Counted from the first letter of the stretch, positions 33,771 to 44,201 are shown. The stretch is 64,000 bases of DNA from Odoribacter sp. (GCA_023663145.1 JAMPHZ010000009.1:21681-85680); one strand, 5' to 3'. Translations and numbers: made by a program. The notes: generated by a model not told the origin, from the letters alone.

Positions 33771-34357
33771 CAGCGATATAATTTATGGTCGATTATATAT
33801 TTATATACTCCGGCCGGCAGGAAATACTCCATGTCACGACCGCGTGATACAGCACTACGGATCATTGTGCTTGATATATCAAGGAGCGGCGCCTGTGCCA
33901 CTGCCATGCCGTCGATATGTGTATCTCCAATGGGATATCCGGGGCGAGGATATACAATGACACCATATTCATCAAGAATACGCTGCCCCTCGCGCCAACG
34001 GTTGAATATGGCCCAATTATCGCTTCCGACGATCAGCTTGAACTGCTTGCCGGGATACATATCACGCAGCGTATCAAGTGTGCGTATGGTGTAAGAGGGG
34101 GTAGGTAGCGTCAGTTCCAGATCGCACACATCAATTAATTCCGCACCTTTTAGTGCAATATTCAGCATTGTAAGGCGTTTGGTGTCAGGAATAAGTGTGG
34201 TGGCGTCTTTCAGCGGGTTACGTGGCGATAGTGTCAGCCATACTTTGTCTACATAGCCCCACTGGGCGAGGTAGCTCGCCAATATCATATGCCCGACATG
34301 AACGGGGTTGAAAGACCCGCCGAGTATGCCTATGACCTCTTTTTTTGATTCCGTCAT
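33770..34357 (-). CDS. nadD: Nicotinate-nucleotide adenylyltransferase
   Basis: A 195-residue cytosolic enzyme joining ATP and nicotinate mononucleotide to deaminoNAD in NAD synthesis. The nucleotidyltransferase signature GGSFNPVHVGHM is at ~13-24, and the ISSTMIRSAVSRG motif near the C-terminus closes the nucleotide site. LIVGSDNWAIFNRWREG is the family's middle motif. Length is normal. It overlaps gmk by four bases (ATGA) and DUF5063 by one, so the three genes are translationally linked. Confidence 0.95.
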   Translation of the reverse strand: MTESKKEVIGILGGSFNPVHVGHMILASYLAQWGYVDKVWLTLSPRNPLKDATTLIPDTKRLTMLNIALKGAELIDVCDLELTLPTPSYTIRTLDTLRDMYPGKQFKLIVGSDNWAIFNRWREGQRILDEYGVIVYPRPGYPIGDTHIDGMAVAQAPLLDISSTMIRSAVSRGRDMEYFLPAGVYKYIIDHKLYR

Positions 34358-34923
34358 TTTAGGAAATTTTGGAAAATATCAATGGTTTCGGACACAGCTT
34401 TATCGAGTTTGTCATTTACTACCACTTTGTCAAATTGTGGGGCGAATGATATCTCAAACTCGGCTCTGGCAATTCGGGTGTCAATAACCTCAGGAGTCTC
34501 GGTTCCTCTGTTTTCAAGACGGGCACGTAGCTCGTCAATGCTTGGCGGTTGAATAAATAATGTGAGACTACGGTCTCCATATTCTTTTTTTACATTGATG
34601 GCCCCTTTTACATCTATGTCGAGCAGTACGTTATGACCATCGTTGATCAATCTGTTAATTTCGCTGCGCAGTGTGCCGTAAAAGCGGCCTGGGTATACCT
34701 CTTCCCATTCAACAAAGTCACCGCGTTCAACAGCATTGATGAATTGCTCGGTAGATAGGAAGCGGTAGTGTACTCCGTCTTCTTCACCCTGGCGTGGTGA
34801 ACGGTTGGTTGCTGAAACTGAAAAGCCGAGATCAAAACTCTCGGTGTCAAGAATCTGGTTGATTATTGTAGATTTCCCACAGCCTGAAGGAGCTGATATG
34901 ATAATAAGTTTGCCTTTGTTCAT
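34354..34923 (-). CDS. gmk: Guanylate kinase
   Basis: A 189-residue cytosolic kinase that converts GMP to GDP. The P-loop SAPSGCGKSTI lies at ~9-19. SATNRSPRQGEEDGVHYRF (~38-56) and EWEEVYPGRFYGTLRSEI (~72-89) carry GMP-binding residues. VLLDIDVKGAINVK is the Walker B region. Length is usual. It is the first gene of the operon and is preceded by a TAAATTTG -7 element. Confidence 0.97.
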   Translation of the reverse strand: MNKGKLIIISAPSGCGKSTIINQILDTESFDLGFSVSATNRSPRQGEEDGVHYRFLSTEQFINAVERGDFVEWEEVYPGRFYGTLRSEINRLINDGHNVLLDIDVKGAINVKKEYGDRSLTLFIQPPSIDELRARLENRGTETPEVIDTRIARAEFEISFAPQFDKVVVNDKLDKAVSETIDIFQNFLK

Positions 34924-34945
34924 GGTCGCTTATGTAGTTTTGCAG

Positions 34946-34953
34946 CAAATTTA
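34946..34953 (-). promoter_or_regulatory. -7 element of the gmk operon
   Basis: TAAATTTG on the minus strand, 23 bases upstream of the gmk start; no good -33 box is visible. Confidence 0.5.
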
Positions 34954-35029
34954 GCATTTTATTTTCTTTTTTTCGGTAGATTTATGCAAAAAAGTATACT
35001 ATTATGTCTTCAGTTGCGTTTAAATACCA

Positions 35030-35617
35030 ATGGAAGAATTTATTGAAATAGAAGAGCATCCTTGGGAACCGTTTATTCCGCAGGACGCGCGTGTGCTCAT
35101 CATGGGGACATTTCCTCCACAGTCAAAGAGGTGGTCCATGGACTTTTACTATCCTAACCGGACAAATGATTTCTGGCCGGTAATGGGTCTTATATTTTAC
35201 GGGAACCGCGATGCACTGCTACTTCCGTCGCGTAAAGGCTTTGATCTGGATAAGATAAAGGATATGTTGAGTGAGAGAGGTATCGCATTAAATGATACGG
35301 GGCGGAAGATTCGCCGGCTGCGGGGAAATGCTTCGGATAAATATCTGCAAATAATTGAGCCTGTGCCGTTGTACGATTTGCTTGATCGGATGCCATTATG
35401 TCATTGTGTTGCCACCACCGGTGAGAAAGCAGCTGGTGTGGTAGCTGAAATAACTTCTACACCGGTTCCTTCTATGGGTGAAAAGGTCGTTGCCAATGTT
35501 GGACTTGAAATATGGCGTATGCCTTCTACATCCCGGGCCTATCCTCTTGCCCTTGAGAAGAAAGCTGAGATTTATGAGCGTATGTTTGTTGAACTTGGGA
35601 TAAAGCAAAGGACATAA
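35030..35617 (+). CDS. Uracil-DNA glycosylase superfamily protein (hypoxanthine-DNA glycosylase-like)
   Basis: A 195-residue cytosolic protein of the UDG fold. The N-terminal block VLIMGTFPPQSKRWSMDFYYPNRTNDFW (~22-49) matches the GTxPxxxS...YYxxxxNxFW pattern of the family that includes deoxyinosine (hypoxanthine) glycosylases, and VATTGEKAAGV plus the late MPSTSRAYPL motif fits the second active-site loop. It probably removes a deaminated base from DNA. The exact lesion is uncertain, as residues of the catalytic loop differ between UDG families. It is monocistronic, divergent from gmk and followed by a hairpin. Confidence 0.75.
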   Translation: MEEFIEIEEHPWEPFIPQDARVLIMGTFPPQSKRWSMDFYYPNRTNDFWPVMGLIFYGNRDALLLPSRKGFDLDKIKDMLSERGIALNDTGRKIRRLRGNASDKYLQIIEPVPLYDLLDRMPLCHCVATTGEKAAGVVAEITSTPVPSMGEKVVANVGLEIWRMPSTSRAYPLALEKKAEIYERMFVELGIKQRT

Positions 35618-35643
35618 GTCTCTGCTATGATATTAAAGAGAAA

Positions 35644-35673
35644 GCCCTTGCATCAGTTTGGTGAAGCAAGGGC
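35644..35673. terminator. Bidirectional hairpin between the UDG-like gene and efp
   Basis: GCCCTTGC (35644-35651) pairs perfectly with GCAAGGGC (35666-35673) between two convergent genes. Confidence 0.75.
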
Positions 35674-35695
35674 GTTTATACTTTAGATATTAAAA

Positions 35696-36256
35696 TTATA
35701 CCCGGCGGAGATATGAACCGTCGCGGGTGTCGATTTCGATTGAATCACCATCGTTTACGAAGAGAGGCACTCTCACTTCAGCGCCTGTTTCCACTGTAGC
35801 CGGTTTGAGGGTATTGGTTGCGGTATCACCCTTGATGCCGGGCTCGGTGTAAGTGATTTTGAGGACAGTCTTAATTGGCATTTCTGCGAATAGCACTGTT
35901 TCTGTAGATGCATCGCTTACTACTTCCACTGTGTCACCTTCTTTCATGAAGGCAGCACCGGTAACAAGCTCCTTGTTGATGGGTATCTGCTCGAAAGTTT
36001 CATTATTCATAAAGATGTCATCACCGCCATCTGCATAGAGATATTGATAGGGGCGACGTTCAACACGCACGTCTTCAAGCTTTTCACCGATATTGAAACG
36101 GCGTTCAAGCACGCGGCCGTCAACCACGTCTTTGAGTTTGGTGCGCATGAAAGTATTGCCTTTGCCGGGCTTCACGTGGAGAAACTCCACGCAGAAATAG
36201 AGACGGCCATCCATGCGGATGCAAGTGCCGTTCTTGATGTCTTGTGCGTTAATCAT
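35696..36256 (-). CDS. efp: Elongation factor P
   Basis: A 186-residue translation factor that rescues ribosomes stalled at polyproline stretches. The loop VKPGKGNTF puts Lys32 at the position that is modified (lysylated or otherwise) in other bacteria. The three-domain layout and the C-terminal [18 protein letters not shown] signature match EF-P. No modification enzyme gene is adjacent. It is monocistronic with a full promoter and converges on the UDG-like gene. Confidence 0.97.
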   Translation of the reverse strand: MINAQDIKNGTCIRMDGRLYFCVEFLHVKPGKGNTFMRTKLKDVVDGRVLERRFNIGEKLEDVRVERRPYQYLYADGGDDIFMNNETFEQIPINKELVTGAAFMKEGDTVEVVSDASTETVLFAEMPIKTVLKITYTEPGIKGDTATNTLKPATVETGAEVRVPLFVNDGDSIEIDTRDGSYLRRV

Positions 36257-36281
36257 ATCTGTGATTTCGTGAAATTTTCGG

Positions 36282-36312
36282 CAAAGTTATGAATTTTTGC
36301 TTTTTCTGCCAA
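36282..36312 (-). promoter_or_regulatory. Promoter of efp
   Basis: Minus strand TTG (36312-36310), 20-bp spacer, TAACTTTG (36289-36282), 26 bases before the efp start. Confidence 0.75.
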
Positions 36313-36410
36313 ATATCTGCAATTTTTTCCTTTACTTTGCGCCAACTTTTGCGATTTGAACAATGTTATAAGATAAAGATTTAACCGTAACTCTTTAAAG
36401 TCACTCCGTT

Positions 36411-37022
36411 ATGAAAGAGCTTGAAACCACATTTTTCAATCTTTCCACCGTGAAGCTTCCGGTGCACGCCGGCGATTTGCTTGTGGCTCAGCCTTTTCTT
36501 GATGACGACTGGTTTGAAAGGGCTGTAATTTCGATAATCGACTACGACAAGATTGATGGTGCGACGGCAGTTGTGCTCAATAACGACATGGGATATACAC
36601 TTGATGAAGTGCTTTCAGGGATAGGAGATGCCGGAAAGAATGTGAAGGTATATTGCGGAGGACCCTTAAGCCGTGACCGGTTGTATTTTATTCACACTCT
36701 TGGACCGGAGATCATTCCCAATGCCCGCGAGTATGGCCCCGGACTTTACATAGGTGGAGATTTCACACATGCTGTCGCATATGTGAATGATGGGTACCCG
36801 TGCGATGGGCTTATCAGATTCTTTGTAGGTTACACAGGATGGTCAGTCGGGCAACTTGAACAGGAGATAGATGAGGATACATGGGCAGTTCTTCCAATAG
36901 GCAATGAGTCATCAAGATTTATTGTAGGTTCAGGTGATGCTGTGTGGCATCGCGCAGTTAAAGAAATGGGTGATGAATACAGGTCATGGAGTCTCATACC
37001 TCGCGATATACAATCAAATTGA
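36411..37022 (+). CDS. YqgE/AlgH family protein (UPF0301)
   Basis: A 203-residue cytosolic protein of the YqgE/AlgH family. It starts with the typical HAGDLLVAQPFLDDDWFERAVISIIDYD (~20-47), then ATAVVLNNDMG, VYCGGPLSRDRLYFIHTL and FVGYTGWSVGQLEQEIDEDTW, all family blocks. The molecular role is unknown; in Pseudomonas the homolog affects alginate control. It is divergent from efp, monocistronic and followed by a strong terminator. Confidence 0.9.
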   Translation: MKELETTFFNLSTVKLPVHAGDLLVAQPFLDDDWFERAVISIIDYDKIDGATAVVLNNDMGYTLDEVLSGIGDAGKNVKVYCGGPLSRDRLYFIHTLGPEIIPNAREYGPGLYIGGDFTHAVAYVNDGYPCDGLIRFFVGYTGWSVGQLEQEIDEDTWAVLPIGNESSRFIVGSGDAVWHRAVKEMGDEYRSWSLIPRDIQSN

Positions 37023-37030
37023 CATAATAT

Positions 37031-37065
37031 GGGCCGGCTTCATGTAGAACCGGCCCTGATTTTTT
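37031..37065 (+). terminator. Terminator of the YqgE/AlgH gene
   Basis: GGGCCGG (37031-37037) pairs with CCGGCCC (37050-37056), followed by a T6 run. Confidence 0.9.
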
Positions 37066-37490
37066 ATTTCAATAATAAATTTCACTTATTTCCAACGCTT
37101 TTACTTGCGCTGTTGAATGTGATTTTGTCTCACTCACTTCCCATTCACCAAAGAATGGATGTTTCTTTACCGCATTTTCGCCACCCGGGCGAGAGATAAT
37201 GTGGGAGTAGGGGAAATACAAAGGCATGCTTGAACAAATTATGGTTAACAACATGATAACAGACAACCCGGAGTATTTGTTCAGTCGTTATTTAAAATTT
37301 ATTGCCGTAACGCAGAAAATGTAGAAACCTGGAGTGATTTCATTGTTAATATTGATAAGCATTTGAAAAATCGGATTTAGGTATTGTAGCATGCGATACA
37401 AAAAACATACAAGATAAAGACACATCCTGGATAATGTCGGGGATATAAAAATATTTTCTGTCGACTATTTATTTTTTTGATAGCTCTATA
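37066..37490. other. Gene-poor AT-rich stretch upstream of mutA
   Basis: I see no supported gene here. A 65-codon minus-strand frame (37069-37266) has a protein-like tail (RPGGENAVKKHPFFGEWEV) but no promoter or recognised family. No riboswitch-like structure was recognised despite the B12-dependent enzyme downstream. Confidence 0.4.
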
Positions 37491-37522
37491 TTGCCTTTAA
37501 TCAGAATATTTTATTAACTTTG
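37491..37522 (+). promoter_or_regulatory. Promoter of mutAB
   Basis: TTG (37491-37493), 21-bp spacer, TAACTTTG (37515-37522). The leader to mutA is ~77 bases. Confidence 0.75.
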
Positions 37523-37604
37523 TCGTGAAAAACCACATTTATATATGTGTCCTTCCTTTTTAGATTGAATTTCTAAATCTTAAATCACAGATAACTACCA
37601 AGTT

Positions 37605-39461
37605 ATGGCAGAAAAAACAGAAAAATTGTTCGACCAGTTTCCCGGTATAAGCTATGAAGAATGGCGTGCCAAGGTTGAAGCCGACCTCAAAGGTGCAGAC
37701 TTTAACAAAAAACTGGTTTGGCGCACTAACGAAGGCTTTAATGTAGAGCCTATTTATCGCGCCGAAGACATTGCAGACTTTAAAACAACTGACTCGCTGC
37801 CCGGTGAATTCCCTTATATTCGTGGAACACGCACCGACAATGATTGGCTCACCCGTCAGGAAATCACGGGCAAAGATCCCGCTGAAGCCAATGCAGTTGC
37901 ACTTGATGTAATCACTAAAGGCGTGAATTCGCTTGGCTTCAAAGTTTCTGATCCTACGGAAGAGGCAATAGAGTCTCTCATAAAGGGTATTGACCTTTCA
38001 TCAGTAGAAATCAACTTTACCTGCTGCCCTTCCAAAGCTCACGCGTTAGTTAAAGCCCTTGTAGAGGTCGTGAAAAAGCACGGCGCGGAAAAAACTTTCA
38101 AGGGTTCCGTTGACTACAATCCGCTCCGTCCCGCTTTCCGCCATGGAAAGAGTATTGATATAAAGGGTGTAGCTGCTACTGCGGCCCAAATGATTGCTGA
38201 TGTAAAGGATGTTCCGGGTATCAAGATTCTTGCTGTTGACAGTGACATGCTGTCAAATGCCGGAGCATATATTTTCCAGGAACTCGGATATGCATTGGCT
38301 TGGGGTGCAGATTGGCTTACAATTCTTACTGACGCAGGCCTCTCCGCCGACGATATTGCATCACGAATCAAGTTCAATATGGGAGTTTCTTCAAACTACT
38401 TTATGGAGCTTGCCAAATTCCGTGCTGCCCGCATGCTTTGGGCACAGATTGTTGAACAGTACAAGCCCGCTTCGACTGATTCGGCCAAGATGCATGTACA
38501 TGCCACAACATCGCGGTTCAATCAAACAATTTTTGATGCCCACGTAAACCTGCTGCGTAGCCAGACGGAAACAATGTCGGCCGCTCTTGCCGGTGTTGAT
38601 TCAATTACAACCACACCGTTTGATGTCCCCTACCAAGATCCCGATGCTTTCTCTGAGCGTATAGCACGTAATCAGCAGTTCCTTTTAAAAGAGGAATCGC
38701 ATCTTGACAAAGTGATTGATCCTGCAGGTGGTAGCTACTATGTAGAAACACTTACAGTTTCAATTGCCAAGGAGGCTTGGAAGCTGTTCCTTGCCACTGA
38801 GTCGGAAGGTGGATTTTTTGCACTCGCCGACCAAGGAAAAATACAAGAGGCCGTAAATGTCTCATGCGAGAAACGTCATAATGATGTAGCGCGTCGTAAG
38901 GAAATTTTACTTGGAACAAATCAGTATCCCAATATAAACGAAAAAGCTGCCGATAAGATACAGACAAACGGATGCGCCTGTTCGTGTGACTGCGCTGATG
39001 GCTCTGCCACCGGAAATAAATTATTGAACAAGCGTGCGGCTACAGATTTCGAAGAACTTCGCCTGGCTACTGAAGCAGCAGCCAAACGCCCCAAAGTGTT
39101 CATGCTTACAATAGGTAATCTTGCAATGCGCCTTGCACGTGCACAGTTCTCCACAAATTTCTTTGGCTGTGCAGGATACGAGATTATAGATAACCTCGGA
39201 TTTGATACCGTGGAGCAGGGCATCGATGCAGCGCTTGCCAAGGAGGCTGATGTCATTGTTCTCTGTTCAAGTGACGACGAATATGCGACTCTCGCACCTG
39301 AAGCATTCAAATATCTTGATGGCCGCGCTGAATTTGTAGTCGCTGGTGCGCCTGCATGTGCCGAGGAGCTGAAGGCCGCCGGTATAAATGACTTTGTTCA
39401 TGTTCGTTGCAATGTGCTTGAAACACTGCGCGACTTCAACGCCCGTCTTCTTAATAAATAA
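37605..39461 (+). CDS. mutA: Methylmalonyl-CoA mutase small (beta) subunit
   Basis: A 618-residue cytosolic subunit that forms a heterodimer with MutB in the succinate-propionate pathway. The TIM-barrel part (~1-440) includes FPYIRGTRTDNDWLTRQ and VIDPAGGSYYVETLT. The C-terminal Rossmann-like part (~490-618) lacks the DxHxxG B12 motif (MLTIGNLAMRLARAQF takes its place), as expected for the non-catalytic subunit. The linker holds an unusual C-A-C-S-C-D-C run (Cys457, 459, 461, 463). It lies 18 bases upstream of mutB and has a full promoter ~85 bases upstream. Confidence 0.96.
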   Translation: MAEKTEKLFDQFPGISYEEWRAKVEADLKGADFNKKLVWRTNEGFNVEPIYRAEDIADFKTTDSLPGEFPYIRGTRTDNDWLTRQEITGKDPAEANAVALDVITKGVNSLGFKVSDPTEEAIESLIKGIDLSSVEINFTCCPSKAHALVKALVEVVKKHGAEKTFKGSVDYNPLRPAFRHGKSIDIKGVAATAAQMIADVKDVPGIKILAVDSDMLSNAGAYIFQELGYALAWGADWLTILTDAGLSADDIASRIKFNMGVSSNYFMELAKFRAARMLWAQIVEQYKPASTDSAKMHVHATTSRFNQTIFDAHVNLLRSQTETMSAALAGVDSITTTPFDVPYQDPDAFSERIARNQQFLLKEESHLDKVIDPAGGSYYVETLTVSIAKEAWKLFLATESEGGFFALADQGKIQEAVNVSCEKRHNDVARRKEILLGTNQYPNINEKAADKIQTNGCACSCDCADGSATGNKLLNKRAATDFEELRLATEAAAKRPKVFMLTIGNLAMRLARAQFSTNFFGCAGYEIIDNLGFDTVEQGIDAALAKEADVIVLCSSDDEYATLAPEAFKYLDGRAEFVVAGAPACAEELKAAGINDFVHVRCNVLETLRDFNARLLNK

Positions 39462-39479
39462 CCAGGTTACTTAAAAGTT

Positions 39480-41618
39480 ATGAGACCCGATTTCTCCAAT
39501 ATAGACATCACTAAAGATTCATTCGGCGCTCAGCACTCTGCCGTAGCCGCCACACATGCCGAAGAATGGCTCACACCAGAGCTTATTCCGGTAAAACCTA
39601 TTTACACAAAAGATGACTTGCAGGGACTGGAACACCTGAATTATGTTTCCGGTATTCCTCCATTCCTGCGTGGTCCGTACAGCGCTATGTATCCCCTGCG
39701 CCCATGGACCATACGTCAATATGCCGGTTTCTCTACAGCTGCCGAATCAAATGCATTTTATCGCCGAAATCTTGCATCAGGTCAGAAAGGACTTTCTGTC
39801 GCATTTGACCTTGCCACACACCGAGGATATGATGCCGATCATCCCCGTGTAGTCGGTGACGTCGGTAAAGCAGGCGTGTCAATCTGCTCTATCGAGGATA
39901 TGAAAGTGCTTTTCGATGGTATACCCTTGAATAAAATGTCGGTTTCGATGACAATGAACGGAGCGGTACTTCCCGTGCTTGCCTTCTATATCAATGCCGG
40001 CCTTGAACAGGGTGCAAAACTCGAAGAGATGGCCGGTACTATACAGAATGACATTCTCAAAGAGTTCATGGTGCGTAACACATATATTTATCCGCCTGAA
40101 TTCTCAATGCGTATTATCGCCGATATATTTGAGTATACATCGCAGAATATGCCTAAATTCAACTCTATTTCCATATCAGGCTACCACATGCAGGAAGCAG
40201 GCGCCACATGCGACATTGAGTTGGCTTATACACTTGCCGATGGTCTTGAATATCTGCGTGCAGGTGTTAATGCAGGCATGGATATTGATGCTTTCGCTCC
40301 ACGTCTGTCATTCTTCTGGGCCATTGGCATGAACTTCTTCATGGAAATTGCCAAGATGCGTGCAGCCCGTATGCTTTGGGCGAAGATTGTAAAACAATTC
40401 AACCCGAAGAATCCAAAATCTCTTGCTTTGCGTACTCACTCGCAGACTTCGGGCTGGTCACTTACAGAGCAAGATCCTTTCAACAATGTAGGCCGTACCT
40501 GTATTGAAGCAATGGGAGCTGCCCTTGGTCATACACAGTCACTCCATACTAACGCTCTTGATGAAGCCATCGCGCTGCCTACAGATTTCTCAGCACGCAT
40601 TGCCCGCAATACCCAGATCTATATTCAGGAAGAAACCATGGTCACAAAACAAGTTGATCCATGGGCCGGCTCATACTATGTTGAAGCCCTCACCAATGAG
40701 ATTGCACACCGTGCATGGGAACACATTCAGGAAATCGAAAAACTCGGTGGTATGGCGAAAGCTATTGAGACCGGTCTGCCAAAGCTGCGCATCGAAGAGG
40801 CCGCAGCCCGTACCCAGGCTCGCATCGACTCAGGTCGCCAGACAATCGTGGGTATAAATAAATATCGTCTTGAGCATGAGGATCCAATCGACATCCTTGA
40901 GATAGATAACACTCAGGTACGTACCGAGCAGATTGAGCGTCTCAATGAGTTGCGCGGTGATAGAGATGAAGCAGCCGTTAAACAGGCACTTGCAGCAATA
41001 ACCGAATGTGTGCGCACAAAAGAGGGCAACTTGCTTGATCTTGCAGTCAAGGCCGCCGGTCTTCGTGCCACCCTCGGTGAAATCTCAGATGCTTGTGAAG
41101 ATGTTGTAGGTCGATATAAAGCAGTAATTAGAACTATTTCAGGCGTGTACTCAGCAGAAACTAAAAATGACCCCGACTTCGTTCGGGCACAGCAGATGTG
41201 TGCCGACTTCGCCAAGCGCGAAGGTCGTCAGCCACGTATCATGATTGCCAAGATGGGCCAGGATGGCCATGACCGTGGCGCCAAAGTTGTTGCTACAGGT
41301 TATGCAGACTGTGGTTTCGACGTGGATATGGGTCCCCTCTTCCAGACCCCTGAAGAAGCCGCCCGTCAGGCTGTAGAGAATGATGTACACATACTTGGTG
41401 TTAGTTCTCTTGCCGCAGGTCACAAGACCTTGATTCCTCAGGTAATAGCTGAGCTTAAGAAGCTTGGCCGCGAGGACATACTTGTGACCGCAGGTGGTGT
41501 TATTCCTGCCCAGGATTACGACTTCCTTTACAAGGCCGGTGTGGCCGCGATATTCGGCCCCGGCACGCGTATTCCTCTCTCGGCAATAAAGATGCTCGAG
41601 ATTCTCAACGAAGAATAA
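39480..41618 (+). CDS. mutB: Methylmalonyl-CoA mutase large (alpha, catalytic) subunit
   Basis: A 712-residue adenosylcobalamin-dependent enzyme interconverting succinyl-CoA and methylmalonyl-CoA, central to propionate formation in Bacteroidales. The substrate barrel (~1-560) includes [39 protein letters not shown] and [15 protein letters not shown]. The B12 domain (~575-712) has DGHDRG with Asp595, axial His597 and Gly600, plus [15 protein letters not shown] and [12 protein letters not shown]. Length matches the family. It is the second gene of the mutAB operon, ending in a perfect 16-bp terminator stem. Confidence 0.98.
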   Translation: MRPDFSNIDITKDSFGAQHSAVAATHAEEWLTPELIPVKPIYTKDDLQGLEHLNYVSGIPPFLRGPYSAMYPLRPWTIRQYAGFSTAAESNAFYRRNLASGQKGLSVAFDLATHRGYDADHPRVVGDVGKAGVSICSIEDMKVLFDGIPLNKMSVSMTMNGAVLPVLAFYINAGLEQGAKLEEMAGTIQNDILKEFMVRNTYIYPPEFSMRIIADIFEYTSQNMPKFNSISISGYHMQEAGATCDIELAYTLADGLEYLRAGVNAGMDIDAFAPRLSFFWAIGMNFFMEIAKMRAARMLWAKIVKQFNPKNPKSLALRTHSQTSGWSLTEQDPFNNVGRTCIEAMGAALGHTQSLHTNALDEAIALPTDFSARIARNTQIYIQEETMVTKQVDPWAGSYYVEALTNEIAHRAWEHIQEIEKLGGMAKAIETGLPKLRIEEAAARTQARIDSGRQTIVGINKYRLEHEDPIDILEIDNTQVRTEQIERLNELRGDRDEAAVKQALAAITECVRTKEGNLLDLAVKAAGLRATLGEISDACEDVVGRYKAVIRTISGVYSAETKNDPDFVRAQQMCADFAKREGRQPRIMIAKMGQDGHDRGAKVVATGYADCGFDVDMGPLFQTPEEAARQAVENDVHILGVSSLAAGHKTLIPQVIAELKKLGREDILVTAGGVIPAQDYDFLYKAGVAAIFGPGTRIPLSAIKMLEILNEE

Positions 41619-41633
41619 CCTCGTATAATATTC

Positions 41634-41678
41634 AAATGAAAAGCTCCGGTGCTGTCATAGTCCCGGAGCTTTTCATTT
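41634..41678 (+). terminator. Terminator of mutAB
   Basis: A perfect 16-bp stem (41634-41649 with 41663-41678) whose A-rich and T-rich ends allow termination in either direction. Confidence 0.9.
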
Positions 41679-41768
41679 CCTTTTTATATTATAATGCAAT
41701 AAACAGTAGCTGCCTGCGTTTTATAAGAGTACATTTATGCCTTGTTGCATAGAATTATTGATATTGAC

Positions 41769-44201
41769 ATGAAATTTCGACCCATCTCCATATTTCTCGC
41801 ATTTCTTATTTTCGCAGTGACTGCTGTATCTGCACAAAATTCCAACGTTAAGATTCATGGACTTGTAACAGATGAAAACAATGAGCCGATGGAATTTGTA
41901 AGTATCAGCATTGCCGGTACTGCGATCGGAGCAACCTCCGGTCTTGATGGAAAATACGCACTGACCGTTGCGCCGGCTGATACAATAAGATTGATATTTT
42001 CGTGCATAGGTTATGAGGATTCCAGGCGCAGGCTTATTGATCCGCAAGGTGATGTCACAGTAAACGTAAAGATGGAACCCAAGTCATATCAATTGCAAGG
42101 AGTTGAAGTTACCGATATACAGCGGCAGACCGGTGCGCTGCAGCGCATTGATCCCGGGGTTACACGTCTTGCTCCCGATGCATCAGGAAACGGCGTTGAA
42201 AATATAATAAGTACAATGGCCGGTGTGACAAGCGGCAATGAAATGTCGAGCCAATATAATGTAAGAGGCGGCACTTATGATGAGAATCTTGTATATATAA
42301 ACGGTATCGAGGTATACCGCCCGCAGCTTGTGTCATCAGGCCAGCAGGAAGGTCTAAGTATTATAAATCCGGATATGGTTGGATCTGTAAACTTCTCTAC
42401 CGGTGGCTTTCCGGCGCGATATGGTGACAAGATGTCGAGTGTGCTTGATATTGCATATCGGGAGCCGGAGGCTTTTGAAGGTGCGGCATCATTATCTCTG
42501 ATGGGTGGAAGTCTTACCATTGGTTCTTCTTCCCGACGTTTCACACAATTGCATGGTATAAGATATAAAAGTAATGCATCTTTGCTTAGCTCAATGGATG
42601 ACAAAGGTGAATACGATCCACGCTACTTTGATTACCAGACAAATATGACTTATCGCTTCAGTGACAAGTTCAAGATGTCATTCCTGGGTAATATATCAAT
42701 CAATAACTATCGCTTCATACCTCACAACCGTACTACTAATTTCGGTACCTCGACCGATGCCAAGCAATTCAAAGTTTATTTTGACGGTCAGGAAAAAGAT
42801 AAGTTCGAAACTTGGTTTGGTGCGTTGAGCATGATTTTTTCACCCAATAAAGCTAATGAATTTACATTTCTTGCATCAGGTTTTCTCACAAATGAATTGG
42901 TGTCTTATGATATCAGCGGTGAGTATTGGCTTGATCAGGCCGGTACTAATGGATCAGGCAGTGATGACAATGGGAGTATTGGCGGCGAGCTTGGAGTAGG
43001 GCGCTATCATGAACACGCCAGAAACAGACTGCGGGCTTCTGTAATTCAGTTGGCCTTAAGAGGAAGCACAGGCATCTCATCACACACAATTGACTATGGC
43101 ATTAGCATGAATATGGAACGTATACACGACCGATCTCGTGAGTGGGAATTGCGAGACTCAGCCGGATATTCACTCCCGTTCGACCCTGACGCAGTAAAGG
43201 TCATCTATAATCTTGACTCGCGACACGATATATCGTCTACACGAATGGCCGCCTACGTTCAAGATACTTATCGCCTTAACACTTCAGCAGGATATCTTAA
43301 TATAAACGGAGGTTTACGCTTCAGCTATTGGAGTTTCAATAAGGAATTTCTCGTGAGTCCACGAATCAATATTGGATTCGTGCCCGAGAAGTTTCAGCGG
43401 TGGGCTTTCCGTTTTGCCACAGGGTTGTATTATCAATCTCCCTTTTACAAAGAATATCGTCAGCCTCTCGAAGATGAATCAGGTAATACGATTATCAGTC
43501 TTAACAATGAAATCAAGTCACCTCGGAGTTTCCAGTTCATTCTCGGAGCTGACTATACATTCCGTACATTCAACCGCCCATTTAAACTTACCGGTGAGGC
43601 ATACTATAAGTTGATGTCGGATCTTATACCATTTGAAGTTGACAATCTGCGCTTGACTTATAGCGGTCAAAACCTGACCAACGGCTATGTGATGGGGCTT
43701 GACTTTAAACTTTTCGGTCAGTTTGTACCCGGCAGTGATTCATGGGTAAGTTTTTCCCTGATGAAGACAAACGAGAAACTGAATGGTGTCAACGTCCCGC
43801 GTCCCACAGACCGACGCTACTCTTTTGCACTATATTTCACAGATTACTTTCCTAAATTTCCTCGGTTGAAGTTTTCTCTTAAGGGGCTTTTCAGCGACGG
43901 ATTGCCTACTACCGCTCCACGCAGAGGACGTGATAAAGGATATTTTAGAGCACCTGCCTATAAACGTGTAGACATCGGATTATCCTATGGACTCGTAACA
44001 GAAAGTGATGCTGAACGTAATCGGGGGAAATTCCTGGGTCACTTTAAAAGCATATGGTTGGGGGTAGATTGCTTCAATCTGTTCGACATTTCCAATGTAA
44101 GCAGTTATTATTGGGTGACAGATGTAAATGATATACAATATGCTGTTCCAAATTATCTCACACGACGTCAGATCAACGTACGCCTCTCCGTTGAGTTTTG
44201 A
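41769..44201 (+). CDS. TonB-dependent receptor with carboxypeptidase-regulatory-like domain
   Basis: An 810-residue outer-membrane transporter. I start it at 41769 (MKFRPISIFLAFLIFAV), giving a signal peptide ending SAQ, rather than at 41742. A regulatory-like beta domain spans ~25-105 (GLVTDENNEPMEFVSISI), followed by a plug (~115-235, YNVRGGTYDENLVYINGIEVYRP and GGFPARYGDKMSSVLDI) and a barrel to the end (RRQINVRLSVEF). The final Phe is typical of barrel assembly signals. There is no SusD partner and the length is below SusC size. Its last 29 bases overlap the 3' end of the convergent flippase gene. Ligand unknown. Confidence 0.92.
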   Translation: MKFRPISIFLAFLIFAVTAVSAQNSNVKIHGLVTDENNEPMEFVSISIAGTAIGATSGLDGKYALTVAPADTIRLIFSCIGYEDSRRRLIDPQGDVTVNVKMEPKSYQLQGVEVTDIQRQTGALQRIDPGVTRLAPDASGNGVENIISTMAGVTSGNEMSSQYNVRGGTYDENLVYINGIEVYRPQLVSSGQQEGLSIINPDMVGSVNFSTGGFPARYGDKMSSVLDIAYREPEAFEGAASLSLMGGSLTIGSSSRRFTQLHGIRYKSNASLLSSMDDKGEYDPRYFDYQTNMTYRFSDKFKMSFLGNISINNYRFIPHNRTTNFGTSTDAKQFKVYFDGQEKDKFETWFGALSMIFSPNKANEFTFLASGFLTNELVSYDISGEYWLDQAGTNGSGSDDNGSIGGELGVGRYHEHARNRLRASVIQLALRGSTGISSHTIDYGISMNMERIHDRSREWELRDSAGYSLPFDPDAVKVIYNLDSRHDISSTRMAAYVQDTYRLNTSAGYLNINGGLRFSYWSFNKEFLVSPRINIGFVPEKFQRWAFRFATGLYYQSPFYKEYRQPLEDESGNTIISLNNEIKSPRSFQFILGADYTFRTFNRPFKLTGEAYYKLMSDLIPFEVDNLRLTYSGQNLTNGYVMGLDFKLFGQFVPGSDSWVSFSLMKTNEKLNGVNVPRPTDRRYSFALYFTDYFPKFPRLKFSLKGLFSDGLPTTAPRRGRDKGYFRAPAYKRVDIGLSYGLVTESDAERNRGKFLGHFKSIWLGVDCFNLFDISNVSSYYWVTDVNDIQYAVPNYLTRRQINVRLSVEF

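Noticed and set aside
37069..37266. 65-aa minus-strand ORF upstream of mutA
   Set aside because: Only its tail looks protein-like; no promoter, family or terminator supports it. Kept as a note in the gap entry.
37023..37604. Cobalamin riboswitch upstream of the B12-dependent mutase
   Set aside because: No B12-box-like or multi-helix structure could be seen; only a plain promoter.
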